Part shown: positions 53,509 to 64,000 of the stretch, piece after piece
Position numbering within the stretch: the first letter of the stretch is position 1
Layout: every line of letters starts with the position of its first letter
Source of the DNA: Quillaja saponaria
Taxonomy: Eukaryota > Streptophyta > Magnoliopsida > Fabales > Quillajaceae
Direction: 5' to 3'
NCBI GenBank assembly: GCA_029379385.1
Contig: CM055607.1
Coordinates: forward strand, 6,386,001 to 6,450,000
Length of the DNA: 64,000 nt
Position numbers and translations under genes: made by a program
Notes under the pieces: generated by a model
Databases searched by the model: none
Seen by the model: only the letters and a program-made list of their open reading frames with translations
Told to the model about the DNA's origin: nothing

Positions 53509-54718
53509 AATATAGAAAGAGATGAAAGAGAAAGACAGCAACTTAATTAGTATTGTTTGGTGCAAAGTACTACAGAAAAAGTTGAGGATAATTTAATGGT
53601 CAGAATACCTGCGGCATATACAAGGGTTAGCAATTCTTGTTTTTAGAGTGATGTATAGTAATGAAGTGTGCGCATGCAGTTTTAACAATGCTGTCTCTTT
53701 GGTTGCTCCGTCCTCTTATTTTGTCTTCTCTGTTAAAGATCAGTTCCTATCATGAGCTTTGGAAATATATTAGAATTTGGAATGTTTCTCTCATTTTAGT
53801 GGACATTCCTATATATTGAGGCAAGAGACTAGTTCTATTATGTAATCCTATTATTATAAAGTTCATGCCTGCTATAAAGTTAGATCTATCAATACTCTCA
53901 ATTTTAAAGGAATATTAGAAAGAAAAAAAACGTGAAATTAATTCTACTTCTATATAAAAATTAATCCCATAAATATATAAAATATCTTTGGCAAAAATGT
54001 TCACAAACACAGTAGTGCTTCCCAATATTGTACTGATAATGTAACGTAGGACAGGAGGCTTGTGATCTTCTACACAAATTTCTTAATATATACACGTTTA
54101 TTATGATATTTAAAAAAAAAAAAAATCAGTTATTTGATTTGTATTTTATTTTAGTTTAGCGGTCACGTCTGACTGGATTAATTTATATGTATTTTGACTA
54201 GTCACCTTTCCTATTCAATGATATATATGTCATGCATGCATACATGAAAAAATTAGAGAATTTGTAAAAATTACTCCTCACAGGTAGTCACTCCAAAGAG
54301 ATTCAAACCACATGTCAGCCTAGGTCGAGGCCTGAGCTAAATTCTTTGCAACAAATATTTTAATGGTGCCTGTTGCAAAAAAATAGCATATATATTATAT
54401 AGAATAAAGTATATATCAAACAATCCGAATTTTTTTTTATTTTTATTAAATAAGTATCTAAAATAATTAGCACAAGAGTAGTTTTATTTATTTTCATTTT
54501 ACTATCAAACTCAACTTGTTTATAAAAATAATAATGACCTAGAGTAAAGCTATTAACAAATAGCTTACGAATAGTTTTGTTCATTTGTATTCTAAAAAAT
54601 AATCCTTTAAATTGGGTTTCCTTACTTGAAATGATATATAATAGGCGAATACTTTAAGTTTTATTACCGTACGTACTAAATTTAATTCATGAATATGAAG
54701 GGAAAATGTATTACTTTT

Positions 54719-55015
54719 AGGCTTAACTACATTTTAGTCTCTCTGAATTATGTCAATTTTTAATTTAGTTCTACAAGAATGTTTCTGATCAATTTTATCA
54801 TTTATATGATTTAGAATTATTAAATCAAGTTACATTCTCTCATTCTTAGATTTATGTTTAAATATAGTAATTTTACATGATTTAATAATAAAATAACCAA
54901 AAAGATTTACAAGACATAAAAACATTGAAGTACGTCATTATCTTTGATTGAGAAAATTATTGGATGACCCAAATTGAAAAATGATACAAATCTTAAGGAC
55001 CAAAACAAGAGATAT
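54719..55015. mobile_element. Possible degenerate MITE
   Basis: The left part AGGCTTAACTACATTTTAGT followed by CTCTCTGAATTATGTCAATT is roughly inverted at the right by AAAAATGATACAAATCTTAA then GGACCAAAACA. This matches a common plant inverted-repeat pattern (TTTTGGTCCCTN...). The right terminus and any target duplication are lost. Confidence 0.35.
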
Positions 55016-57882
55016 TTTTTTATCTTAATAAATCTTAAAGAAAAAATAATTAAATGAAACATATTTATATTTTTAATCTATTTTTGATTAAATTTATAAT
55101 TAAATAAAATATTAATATGACAACAAATCGGGTTGTGCGAAATTCATGGCTACTCCCATAATTTGAACTCAATAATTTAATTAGACGAGTATACTTTTTT
55201 GATTACTGGACCAACTCAATGGATAGTTACTAGATTTGTTAATAGTAGGAAATCGAATATCTTATGTATTAGTTATTGAGTTAATTTCTGTGAGTAGTTC
55301 GTTCTTTCTTTGCAAGTAACCAAAAAAAAAAAAAAAAAACCTTATTTGATTTTCTTAGTATTGGAATTCCATGATATTCATTGAATTATTTTGATTTAAA
55401 TATAAATTCAAACGGAATACTTAGTACTTTAGTAATTGAATTTTTATTCAAATCATCCTAAAGGAATTGGTGCGGTCTTCAGGAAGATGTGCTATTTCTT
55501 GATTTTTATGGTTCCAATTTCTTGATTTTTATGGTTCCAATCTCATTAGAAGTGATGCTTGAACAAAAATTTATACAAATTTTTTAGTCTTGACATAAAC
55601 GAAATGTCTTTATTCTCACTAAAAAGATAATTAATCGAAATAAATATAGTCTGAACTCACCTAATCATTGTCAAAAAATAAAAAAAATATTGTATTCAAA
55701 TCAAGTACAAATTACATATCATTTTATTCGGTATTTAACGGTATCCTTTCATTAAGCAAGTATTAATAAAATACGTGTGTTTCTTAAACAAGTTGGATCA
55801 TCCTCAACTGCTCTATATTTTCTGAAGAAGTTGGGCCATGAACTCAGGCCTCTGTGTAGTACAGCTACAGTGTTCAACCAATAGCAGACTTCTACATGGG
55901 CATTTATAAATATCCATCATGCATACGAAATCGTGATTTAGTTAATTCATACAATTTCATGGCTGATGTTTTGTGAAATTTTTATAGTGAATTTTTATTT
56001 ACTAAAAATACCAAATTCAAAAAATAATTAAGTGCTTATTGCATTTCTTTAGTGAATTCCAATTAAATGAAGATTGTTTGTTTTTATATTTTCGATCATT
56101 TCCTTAACCTAGAATTATACTAATTAATTTAATTTTTACATGAAAAATTAATATTAATTAATTAATAATTTTTTTGTTTTAGTTTCTAACAAGTATTCTA
56201 GTGATGTGAGTCTAATCTGATTCTGAGTTTGTCGTTGTCTTTCTTATAAGTATTTTGGATATAAGTCACAAGTATTTTCATGTAGGTTCAATTTTTTTTT
56301 ATTAATTAAATTTAAACATATCTTATAACATAAATTATATTTAATAAATAATTAAGAATTTTTTTAATAGATGTCTAAAAAACACTTGTTAAATTATGAT
56401 AAATATAGTCAATAAAAATTAATTTTTTTATTAATAGTAATTTATATAATAAATAACATTAAAATTAAGATTAATTACTGTAATAAATATTATAAATTGT
56501 TTTTATAATAATTTAATAAATATTGTAAAGATATTTATTAAATAAACCTAATAATTAATTATAAATTTAATTAGTGTGGAACTCGAAAAAATAAGACTAT
56601 GTGACGGGTCCAACTTTTAATACTTTACAGTCCCAAATAATTTTGTAAATTAGTCAAGCTCTGACTTTGTTGTTTCACCTTTTTTCTAGAAGTAGTGTTT
56701 TGCGGACCGAAACTCACACAAAATGTGGGAATGGACCTTACATAAATCATGTCTAGTGTGAACAAAGCTTTCCGAGAAATTCTCTCCGTCCAACCACTCT
56801 ATTTATTAGTCAAACTGGTTCTCCTTTTTCTAGAATATTGTCATCTTAGTCTGCACTTACGTGCTTATCTTTTTTTCTGAATAAAATAATAAATAAATAA
56901 ATATTTTTTAAATACAATAATGAACGTGAATGGAGGTGGGAATGGATGGTGGAAACTTTTTTTTATTCTTAGGGTTAGTGTGGTCTTCAAGAAAATATTT
57001 TCGATTTAATTTTTTGAATAGACAATGAAGAATAAAAATTTTATATAGTATTTTTTAGTTTTGAAATGAAGGATATAGTTTTAGTTTAATCTGAGAAATT
57101 AAAAGATTAATATAAATATAAATTAATATCAATGAGACACGATTGTTAAATAAAAAATATATTTGATATGAATAATTGTTTCTCTGACATCAATAATATT
57201 TACATTAATTACATAGACAATAGATGCATTATAATTTAGTACAAATAAATGAATCAAATATAAGAGGAGAAAGCAAAACACTCTCAAATATAGATAAAGT
57301 ATTCACACAACAACATATAGGGAGGAAACAAAAAACTCATAAATATAAATAAAATATTCACATATTTCTTTTTATATATTGAGAATGTTCAAACTCAATA
57401 CTAAAAAATTAGAGATAAATATTAATAGCTTGAACTAAATTATAGGTAATAAATTATCTATATATTAAAACATGGGGACATGAACATAAGACTCTATTAT
57501 CTCATTACCTTCACTTTAAATAGTTGAGCTAAGAATTAATAATCATTCATATATTTATGGGTTCTAATCTTTTTGAAAAAGCCTTGATAAATAAAATCTT
57601 CACGAATAATCTATTATTCAATAGTCCTTCGTTGCTATTCACGGGATGTAAAATTAGACTTCTATAATATTTGTGTATATTTTTCTGTCTCCAAAAAAAT
57701 AAATATAAAATATTCATAAATTTTTTAGTATATACCTAAATAGAGAAAAAAAAAAACTTTAATAAAAATCATCGGAGCCAAAAAGAAACTTGCTATTTTT
57801 AGAAGAGAACACTCTAGAATAATTGATTCTAATAAGGGAGCGATTCAACGCGTCACAAAAGTTTGGGTAATGCATCCTCTTC

Positions 57883-57890
57883 TATAAAAG
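57883..57890 (+). promoter_or_regulatory. TATA box of the first 5-alpha-reductase-like gene
   Basis: TATAAAAG lies about 100 bp before the ATG at 57986, in otherwise mixed-composition sequence. A good match to the plant consensus. Confidence 0.6.
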
Positions 57891-57985
57891 TAACTCCCCA
57901 CCTCCTACCTCTCCACTCATCATCCATTTTAGCTATTATTTGAAGAAAGAGACCAAAGGACAGAGCCTGTCTGAGAAAAATAGCG

Positions 57986-58338
57986 ATGGCCACACTTGTA
58001 AACTTCTTGTTTCCACCACCACCCTCTCTATATGTTTGGGCAATGTCTGTGATAGGCCTCGTATCATTAGCCTTTTGTGGCTTCTCAGAAATTAAAGGGA
58101 ACCATTTGCAGTATTCCAAATTTTGGAACCTAAATTCTCAGGTCTCTGTAGATAAACAGATCAAATTGTCGAGCAAGACTGGAATGCTTCTTCTCTATAC
58201 GCCTGCGTTTCTTGCTGGTGTTGCTTCCTTCTGGGTTTTTCCTCATGACAGTCTCAGATTTCAGCTTGTCTCTTTCGCTTTAATCCTTCATTTCTTCAAA
58301 AGGAACTTTGAGGTATTATTCTTACATAAACTCTCCCC

Positions 58339-58381
<43 letters not shown>

Positions 58382-60088
58382 AAAAGCAAGATTTTAGAGG
58401 AAAAATGGGAGCTTTGGAATTACTTTAAATGTTGGATTTTGGGATCTAGGTTAAGAATATATATGGATTAATTGCAAAGAAGTCAAACATTACAATAGCA
58501 TAATTGAAATATTCAGACTAAGTGGAAGATATTTAAACTACCCCTTTTGATCCTAACAATTTTTAGAGATTCTTTAGAAAAATCTGTAAGCTTTTTCCTT
58601 AATGAATCACTCAAAGTTTTTTTTTTTTGTATACAGAAAACTATCAGAGGCAGGGAATCCTGAGAAAATAAAAATTACACGGCTAACTTTCCATCCATCA
58701 CTTAGTTTCTTTCTAAAACATTTACGTATGACATCTTTATTAGTTTCGTGATTGCTCCTCTGTTTTAACTTGTTTACCATGCACCCGTTAGAAATGGTAA
58801 CCTGCCGACTTGGTATGATTGTTATTGGAGCCAAACTAGTGTAAGTTGTTCTGGACGATCCGCTATAGTTGCTTGTCCCAATCATCCACCAATTTAGCAA
58901 CATAGTTGTCAGTCAAACTCATAGGCCATTAACTCTTGGGGAACCTACAAGCAAAAAAATTAACTGGTAGCTGTCCTCATTATAGGCATGACTAGAGGTA
59001 CACGGTGAAGAACTAGAGAAACCCCATTGAGCCAGTCTATGCTTTGCTGTTAGCCAGCCAAGCGATGAGCCAATGCTTGGTTATGAGCTTCTTACCCGAA
59101 ATAAGCTTTAACCAAGGCACAGCAGAATAACACTTGTTTATAGCTTTCCAAGAATCAAAGAAGGAAAATTCCTTAGAAGTTGATGTAGACCATAAACTGC
59201 TATCTTGAAAAGTATTAAGCAGAGTAGTTTGCATACAAGACCCCTGTAATGCACTTTACAATAAAAAAATTCCAAAAAACTTATTCTTGTAAGATTGTGC
59301 TACTTGTCAAAACAAATAAGCCTTAGGATCATTTTAAAATTTTGACATGATGTTGAAATTTTTGAATCTGGTAACCAATAAAGCTAATAGAAAGAAGAAA
59401 AGGTAATCAATCAAGAATAGTTTAAAAAAAAAAGGAGAAAATATTTTGATCAAATACTTGGTAGTTGGAAGCTACTAATTACTACTCTCTGGTTGTTTGA
59501 ATATTTGATACTTCATCTAGCAGCCGGCTCCTGTTTTCTGTCAATTAGTGCTCTATGTTTGATCCTTAATTTGAATTTTCTGTATGTCAGCTCAAATCAA
59601 ATTTCCATCTTCTGTAGGTTTTATTTGTTCACAAATACAGTGGCAATATGATTCTTGATTCTGCAATCACAATCTCTCTCAGTTATTTTGTATCCACTGT
59701 GACCATGATCTATGCTCAACACCTAACACAAGGTTTCCCGGAGCCACCTATTGATCTGAAGTATCCCGGGATAGTGTTGTTTCTCATTGGAATCAGTGGC
59801 AACTTCTACCACCATTACCTTCTATCTAAATTGAGGGGAAAGGGTGAAAAAGAATATAAGATTCCCAAAGGTGGTTTATTTGGCCTGGTGATATGTCCAC
59901 ACTATCTCCTTGAGATCATTCAGTTCATTGGCGTATCTCTTGTTTCACAAACCTTGTATGCTTTCTCCTTCACCATTGGCACAATTTTCTACTTGACGGG
60001 AAGGAGTATTGCTACTAAGAGATGGTACCTTTCCAAGTTTGAAGATTTCCCGAAGGATGTCAAGACTTTAATTCCCTTTGTTTTCTAG
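57986..60088 (+). CDS. Steroid 5-alpha-reductase family protein (At5g16010-like), copy 1
   Basis: Two exons, 57986-58312 and 59618-60088 (GT-AG, phase 0), 265 aa. A polytopic membrane protein: hydrophobic segments near residues 18-35, 60-80, 88-105, 120-140, 150-170 and 205-235. The C-terminal reductase domain carries LKYPGIVLFLIGISGNFYHH, KIPKGGLF and ICPHYLLEII, the NADPH-binding signature of the 3-oxo-5-alpha-steroid 4-dehydrogenase family. The protein is close to Arabidopsis At5g16010 in length and motifs rather than to DET2 itself, so its substrate (steroid, enoyl-CoA or polyprenol-type) is not known. The 1.3 kb intron has a (CT)n(CA)n microsatellite near its donor. A tandem copy follows. 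Confidence 0.92.
58331..58382 (+). repeat. (CT)n(CA)n compound microsatellite
   Basis: CTCTCT... changes to CACACA... in the intron of copy 1, just after the donor. The paralogue has a much shorter CTCTCTCTCCCACACACA at the same relative place (about 60933-60953), so the tract existed before the duplication and expanded here. Confidence 0.9.
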
Positions 60089-60585
60089 CTCTTTTTTGTT
60101 TTTGTTGGATCACAGGCTTGCTTGTCAACTTAAGTTTTATTGTGTTGTTATCTCATTTTGAAACCTTTCATGTAGCTACAATTCCGAACTTCCTAATTTA
60201 CTTTCTGGCGATCCTCTTTCTCGCATGCACTTTTAATTAAGACAATGTGCAGACTTTTGCAGTTTTCAATTTCATCATTATAGTTGATTAAGGGTGACAA
60301 CTTCATTATGGAATAAATCTTATTAGGGTCAAGCGATAGATTCTATTACACATTATGACAAAAATATTAAAATATTATGTCTCAGAGGGTTAATTGAATT
60401 TTTCCCATGACCTTATTATGAAATGTTTGATGACAAATACTTGGTTGTTCTAAGGTCTATACTATACACTTGATTAAAGAATAAAGATTCCATCTTAACA
60501 ATGGTGGTTGCTAGTGTCCACTCGGCTCCTCCTATATAATGCAGGAGGCCCTAGTGCCTGGAAATGGGGTCTCACCACAAGCACA
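60089..60585. other. Spacer between the tandem 5-alpha-reductase-like genes
   Basis: 3' UTR of copy 1 and promoter of copy 2. TATATAAT at 60533-60540 is a possible TATA box about 46 bp before the ATG of copy 2. Confidence 0.5.
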
Positions 60586-62103
60586 ATGGTGTTGTCCACA
60601 CTGCTAAAGTTTCTATTTCCACCACCACCACCATTTCTATTTGTTTTGGCAACGTTAGTGATAAGCTTCTCATTATTTTATGGCTTCTCAGAAAGTAGAG
60701 GAAAGCATATGCAGTATTCCAAATTTTGGAACTCAAATTCTCAGGTCTCTGTAGATAAACAGAAGAAATTGTCGAGCAAAACCGGTATGCTTATGGCTTA
60801 TACTCCGGCATTTCTTGTTGGTGTTGCATCCTTCTGGATTTTTCCTCATGAGGGTCTCAGATTTCAGTTGATAAGTTTTGCTCTTACCATTCATTTCTTC
60901 AAGAGAATATTTGAGGTACCATATATACATAGCCTCTCTCTCTCCCACACACATATCCAGCAGAAAGAATTTGATCAATTTTGGAAGATAATCAGTGATT
61001 TACTTGGAAAATTGCAAAGAAATAAATCATCATTCTTCTATTTTTTTTATTTTTTATTTATCAAAAATCGGATTGGTATTTTTATGTTCTGTTTATTTAA
61101 GAACAAACTCTTCGATCTAGGAATCAGTCAAACTTCCTGTCAACAGAAAACTGTTACAAGCGCGGCTAATCCTGCACTCAAAACTAATCTATGTCTCACA
61201 AATACAATCTGGAGCCCTCCATCAATACATATGGCCATTTGGTGCATCATATCATATATGAATGGCTGTATAAACTTATGCAATGTATTCTTTACATAAT
61301 ATAAGAGGCGTCAGTAAATATTTATTCTCATTAGATATACTAAACAAACCCTTAAATTTCAGAACATAATCGATTATTGATCATCATACACCCACCCACC
61401 AAAACTCGTATCTTGCCAAAGCTACTTTGGAAGTCACTGCTGCCAAGCTAGTACAACTTGTTCTGCACAGAAAGATTTATTAGAAGGGTTTATCAAATAC
61501 CTGATAACTGGAAGCTATCATTGATTGAATAAAGTAATATATGTTTCAAATAGCAGCCAGACCCTGCTTTCACTTTTCAGTCATTTGATGCTCTATGTTT
61601 GGTTCTCAATTTGAACTTCCCATCTTCTGTAGGTTTTATTTGTTCACAAATACAGTGCCAATATGATTCTTGATTCTGCAATTACAGTCACTCTTGGTTA
61701 TTTCATAACCACTGCAACCATGATCTATTCTCAACACCTAACACAAGGTTTCCCGGAGCCACCGATTGATCTGAAGTATCCCGGGATAGTGTTGTTTCTG
61801 ATTGGAATCAATGGCAACTTCTACCACCATTACCTTCTATCTAAACTGAGAGGAAAAGGTGAAAAAGAATATAAGATTCCCAAAGGTGGTTTATTTGACT
61901 TGGTGATTTGTCCACACTATCTCTTTGAGATCATTCTCTTCATTGGGGTATCTTTTATTTCTCAAACTCTGTATGCATACTCTGTCGCAATAGGGACAAC
62001 TTTTTACTTGATGGGAAGGAGTGTTGCAACTAGAAAATGGTATCTTTCCAAGTTTGATGATTTCCCCAAGGGTGTTAAGGCTTTGATTCCCATTGTTTTC
62101 TAG
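60586..62103 (+). CDS. Steroid 5-alpha-reductase family protein (At5g16010-like), copy 2
   Basis: Two exons, 60586-60915 and 61633-62103 (GT-AG, phase 0), 266 aa. The ATG at 60586 aligns with that of copy 1 (MVLSTLLKFLFPPPPP against MATLVNFLFPPPPS); an open frame continues upstream but lacks homology. It has the same membrane topology and the same signature blocks (GNFYHHYLLSKLRG, ICPHYLFEII). The shorter intron keeps a remnant of the CT/CA repeat. Exon 2 resembles copy 1 unevenly: a central stretch is nearly identical while both sides differ more, which suggests gene conversion. Function as for copy 1; substrate unknown. Confidence 0.92.
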
Positions 62104-64000
62104 CTTTTTTTTTTTTTTTTTTTAAATCACAGGTCAACTAAGACTTTTTTTTTTGGTTGTATAATTGTCTCGATGGAAACCTTTAGGTAGGTGGTAGTTT
62201 TTGGGGATGGGTTTGACAAATAAATTGTAATAAATGGTGCACTTATTTTAAGTGTATGCTCTTTGTCTCATATTTTTATAAATTTAGCGATCACGTATGA
62301 TTTAGTCAGTTTATGATCAGTTCGATTAATTATTTATTTTATTCAACCATTTATACTAGAATTAGAAAATATATGACTAAGTGCATGGATAAGACTGCAT
62401 TAGGTTATAATTATTCATTCCTTCATGAAAAATCAGACCATTCGATGGTATATTAATGAAACCATGGTGAGTTCATTGATAAATGATTCAATAGTAAATT
62501 AAAATTCATTTGTAATTAACATCCACAACTTGAAATTGTATTTCTTTGTTTTTAGGGTTTCTAATTTTATAGTGATTGTTTAAGCATGTCAATAATATAA
62601 GTAGAAGAATTCCTTTTTTATGCCAATTGATTTGATTTTGAAAGTGATACTTTGAACCTCACATGTTATCAGAGCAAGGTTTTTTTTTTTTTTTCAGGCC
62701 GACCACCAGAACTCCCAAGCAATTCTTTAGCTCAAGCTGTCACAACTCAAGAAACTCCACCTTTTCACGTGGAGTTCTTTTATTATTTTGGTGTCCTTAG
62801 CGGGCAGACTTTCACTGTGGCCATGGTATCCTGTGCCACCCATGCTCCTTGAAAAGAAAAAACAATTTATACGGTTTGTGCAAAAAATCATTTATATTTA
62901 TGAATGGGTTTTGATACGTGAATTACAAATTTTTGTTAAGTATATTTAAAATAAATTAAAAAATAAAAATAATTAAAAATAATTTAGCTATTTTCATGCA
63001 CTTATAAATCTTAAATAATATATATATTATTATCCTTATTAATTTAGTCTCTTAATGTGATATTTGATATTTAGATAATTAAAATATTTTTGTCTTGATT
63101 TTCAAACATTACTTAATTAATAGTTAAAAATAAAATAAATATTATGGAAAATTCCAGCTCAGTAACTATTTAGTTGCTGAAACTGACGTGGGGCTCAACC
63201 AAGCAGTTTCTTATTTCTTGAACATACGTACATACGTAATGGGATTTTGGATAAAAAGATTCAAATTGTATAATTTTTGTATAAAATAATAAATTTTTTA
63301 CTTTGATAGCCAGAATAGGATACACTCTGAAACCATATTTTCAAAAATTAGTTTCTGGGTCCGACTCACCATGCAAAGTCATCCAACGGACCTTACAGCC
63401 CTCACGAGCAAACACGGCCACGTTAGATGTGGCCTGAAATCGACTTTACAAAAGCGGGTTTCACCTAATTTTTGTCCCCAAGTGGGCCCTACCGAACGGT
63501 GCCACGGGGATAATTCTTTGTCTGAAACCTACTTTTGTAAAGTCGGTTTCAGACTATTGCAGGCCTAGCCTGCAACGCTGCATCGCTAGGCTGCAGCCTT
63601 GCAGCTTAGAGATGCAGAAGGCCAACGCTACAGTGGCATTTTTCTTCTCGCACAATAAGCAACCTACGTACAATAATTTCTCCAACCTCCAATAATTTTT
63701 CCTTCCCTCTATATTACAAGTCTCTCTCCTCCAATAAATGCATACCTTCATATTTCAGATCCTTGAAAAAAAAATTCATGAGTTTTGTAAATTTTTTTAC
63801 GAGTTTTTGAAATTTTTTTCAAATATATGATAATTTATAAGTGAGTTTTTGTGAAATATATGATAATTTTTAAATTAAAATTTTTATTGTATGATATTTT
63901 TAAATTTTAAAATATATAGTAATTTTTTAATTTATAGTATATAATATTTTATAAATTTAAAGTATATGATAATTTTAAAATATTAGAAGATTTTTGATAA
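62104..64000. other. Terminal intergenic region
   Basis: Starts with a poly-T run after copy 2. TGTTATCAGAGC at about 62663-62674 resembles the initiator-tRNA-Met primer binding site of Copia elements (consensus TGGTATCAGAGC, one mismatch), so a degraded LTR may end there. A hairpin-forming repeat lies at 63434-63552. The remainder is AT-rich, with no gene seen. Confidence 0.45.
63434..63552. repeat. Inverted repeat of two hairpin-forming arms
   Basis: The left arm (63434-63463) starts CTGAAATCGACTTTACAAAA; the right arm (63522-63552) is its near reverse complement, ending AAAGTCGGTTTCAG. Each arm is also close to self-complementary (CTGAAACCTACTT / AAGTCGGTTTCAG around a 5-base loop). The surrounding sequence is much more GC-rich than its neighbours and looks like a transposon remnant. 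Confidence 0.75.

Larger units (their letters stand above)
53416..57985. other. Long intergenic region upstream of RAM2-like gene
   Basis: About 4.6 kb of AT-rich DNA. The left end is the RAM2-like promoter. At 55495-55541 TTCTTGATTTTTATGGTTCC is tandemly duplicated. A likely degenerate MITE lies near 54719-55015. The rest has no recognisable gene. Confidence 0.5.

Noticed and set aside
60508..61299. 263-codon frame covering 5-alpha-reductase copy 2 exon 1 and beyond
   Set aside because: The 5' part lacks homology and the 3' part is intron read-through; the aligned start is 60586 and the donor follows 60915.

Overview
The window is nuclear DNA of a eudicot plant. It is AT-rich, the genes carry GT-AG introns, and the proteins belong to plant families (phytocyanin, ATL RING-H2, GT14, bZIP, VPS60, UBP12/13, land-plant sn-2 GPAT, plant steroid-5-alpha-reductase-like). 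A full-length GPAT closely resembling RAM2 suggests a host able to form arbuscular mycorrhiza. The species cannot be named from the sequence alone. Exon models below were built by hand from splice signals and reading phase; none is backed by transcripts.

Layout. 1-4.1 kb: a decayed phytocyanin fragment, an intact phytocyanin-like (early nodulin-like) gene (+) and two single-exon ATL RING-H2 genes (-). 4.1-9.0 kb: transposon-derived DNA, with a pair of Copia-like LTR blocks around an older LTR and a fragment of a FAD-dependent isomerase gene. 9.0-9.6 kb: a third, frameshifted ATL copy. 10.7-11.7 kb: an intronless GT14 (core-2/I-branching) glycosyltransferase. 15-21.2 kb: a four-coding-exon bZIP gene (+). 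22.9-28.8 kb: the seven-exon ESCRT-III gene VPS60 (-). 28.9-31.1 kb: an AT-rich repeat, a diverged dimer of a ~1 kb unit. 31.8-50.7 kb: a 32-exon UBP12/UBP13 deubiquitinase (+, 1116 aa). 51.8-53.4 kb: RAM2-like GPAT (-). 58.0-62.1 kb: a tandem pair of two-exon 5-alpha-reductase-family genes (+).

Mobile DNA is the most informative non-genic content. Two relatives of one non-autonomous hAT-like element (1182 and 1248 bp, each with its own 8-bp target duplication) sit in introns of adjacent genes, bZIP and VPS60; the second lies only 11 bp inside a splice donor. A different 505-bp hAT-type MITE with an 8-bp target duplication sits in a UBP12 intron. A G-rich 7-bp minisatellite in another UBP12 intron could form G-quadruplexes in the transcript.

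The genes do not form one pathway; this is an ordinary plant gene neighbourhood. Local duplication (phytocyanin, ATL, 5-alpha-reductase) is the main shared theme. I found no convincing new multi-gene system; the best leads are the hAT-like family, the substitutions close to the UBP12 catalytic cysteine, the RAM2-like gene and the dimeric repeat.
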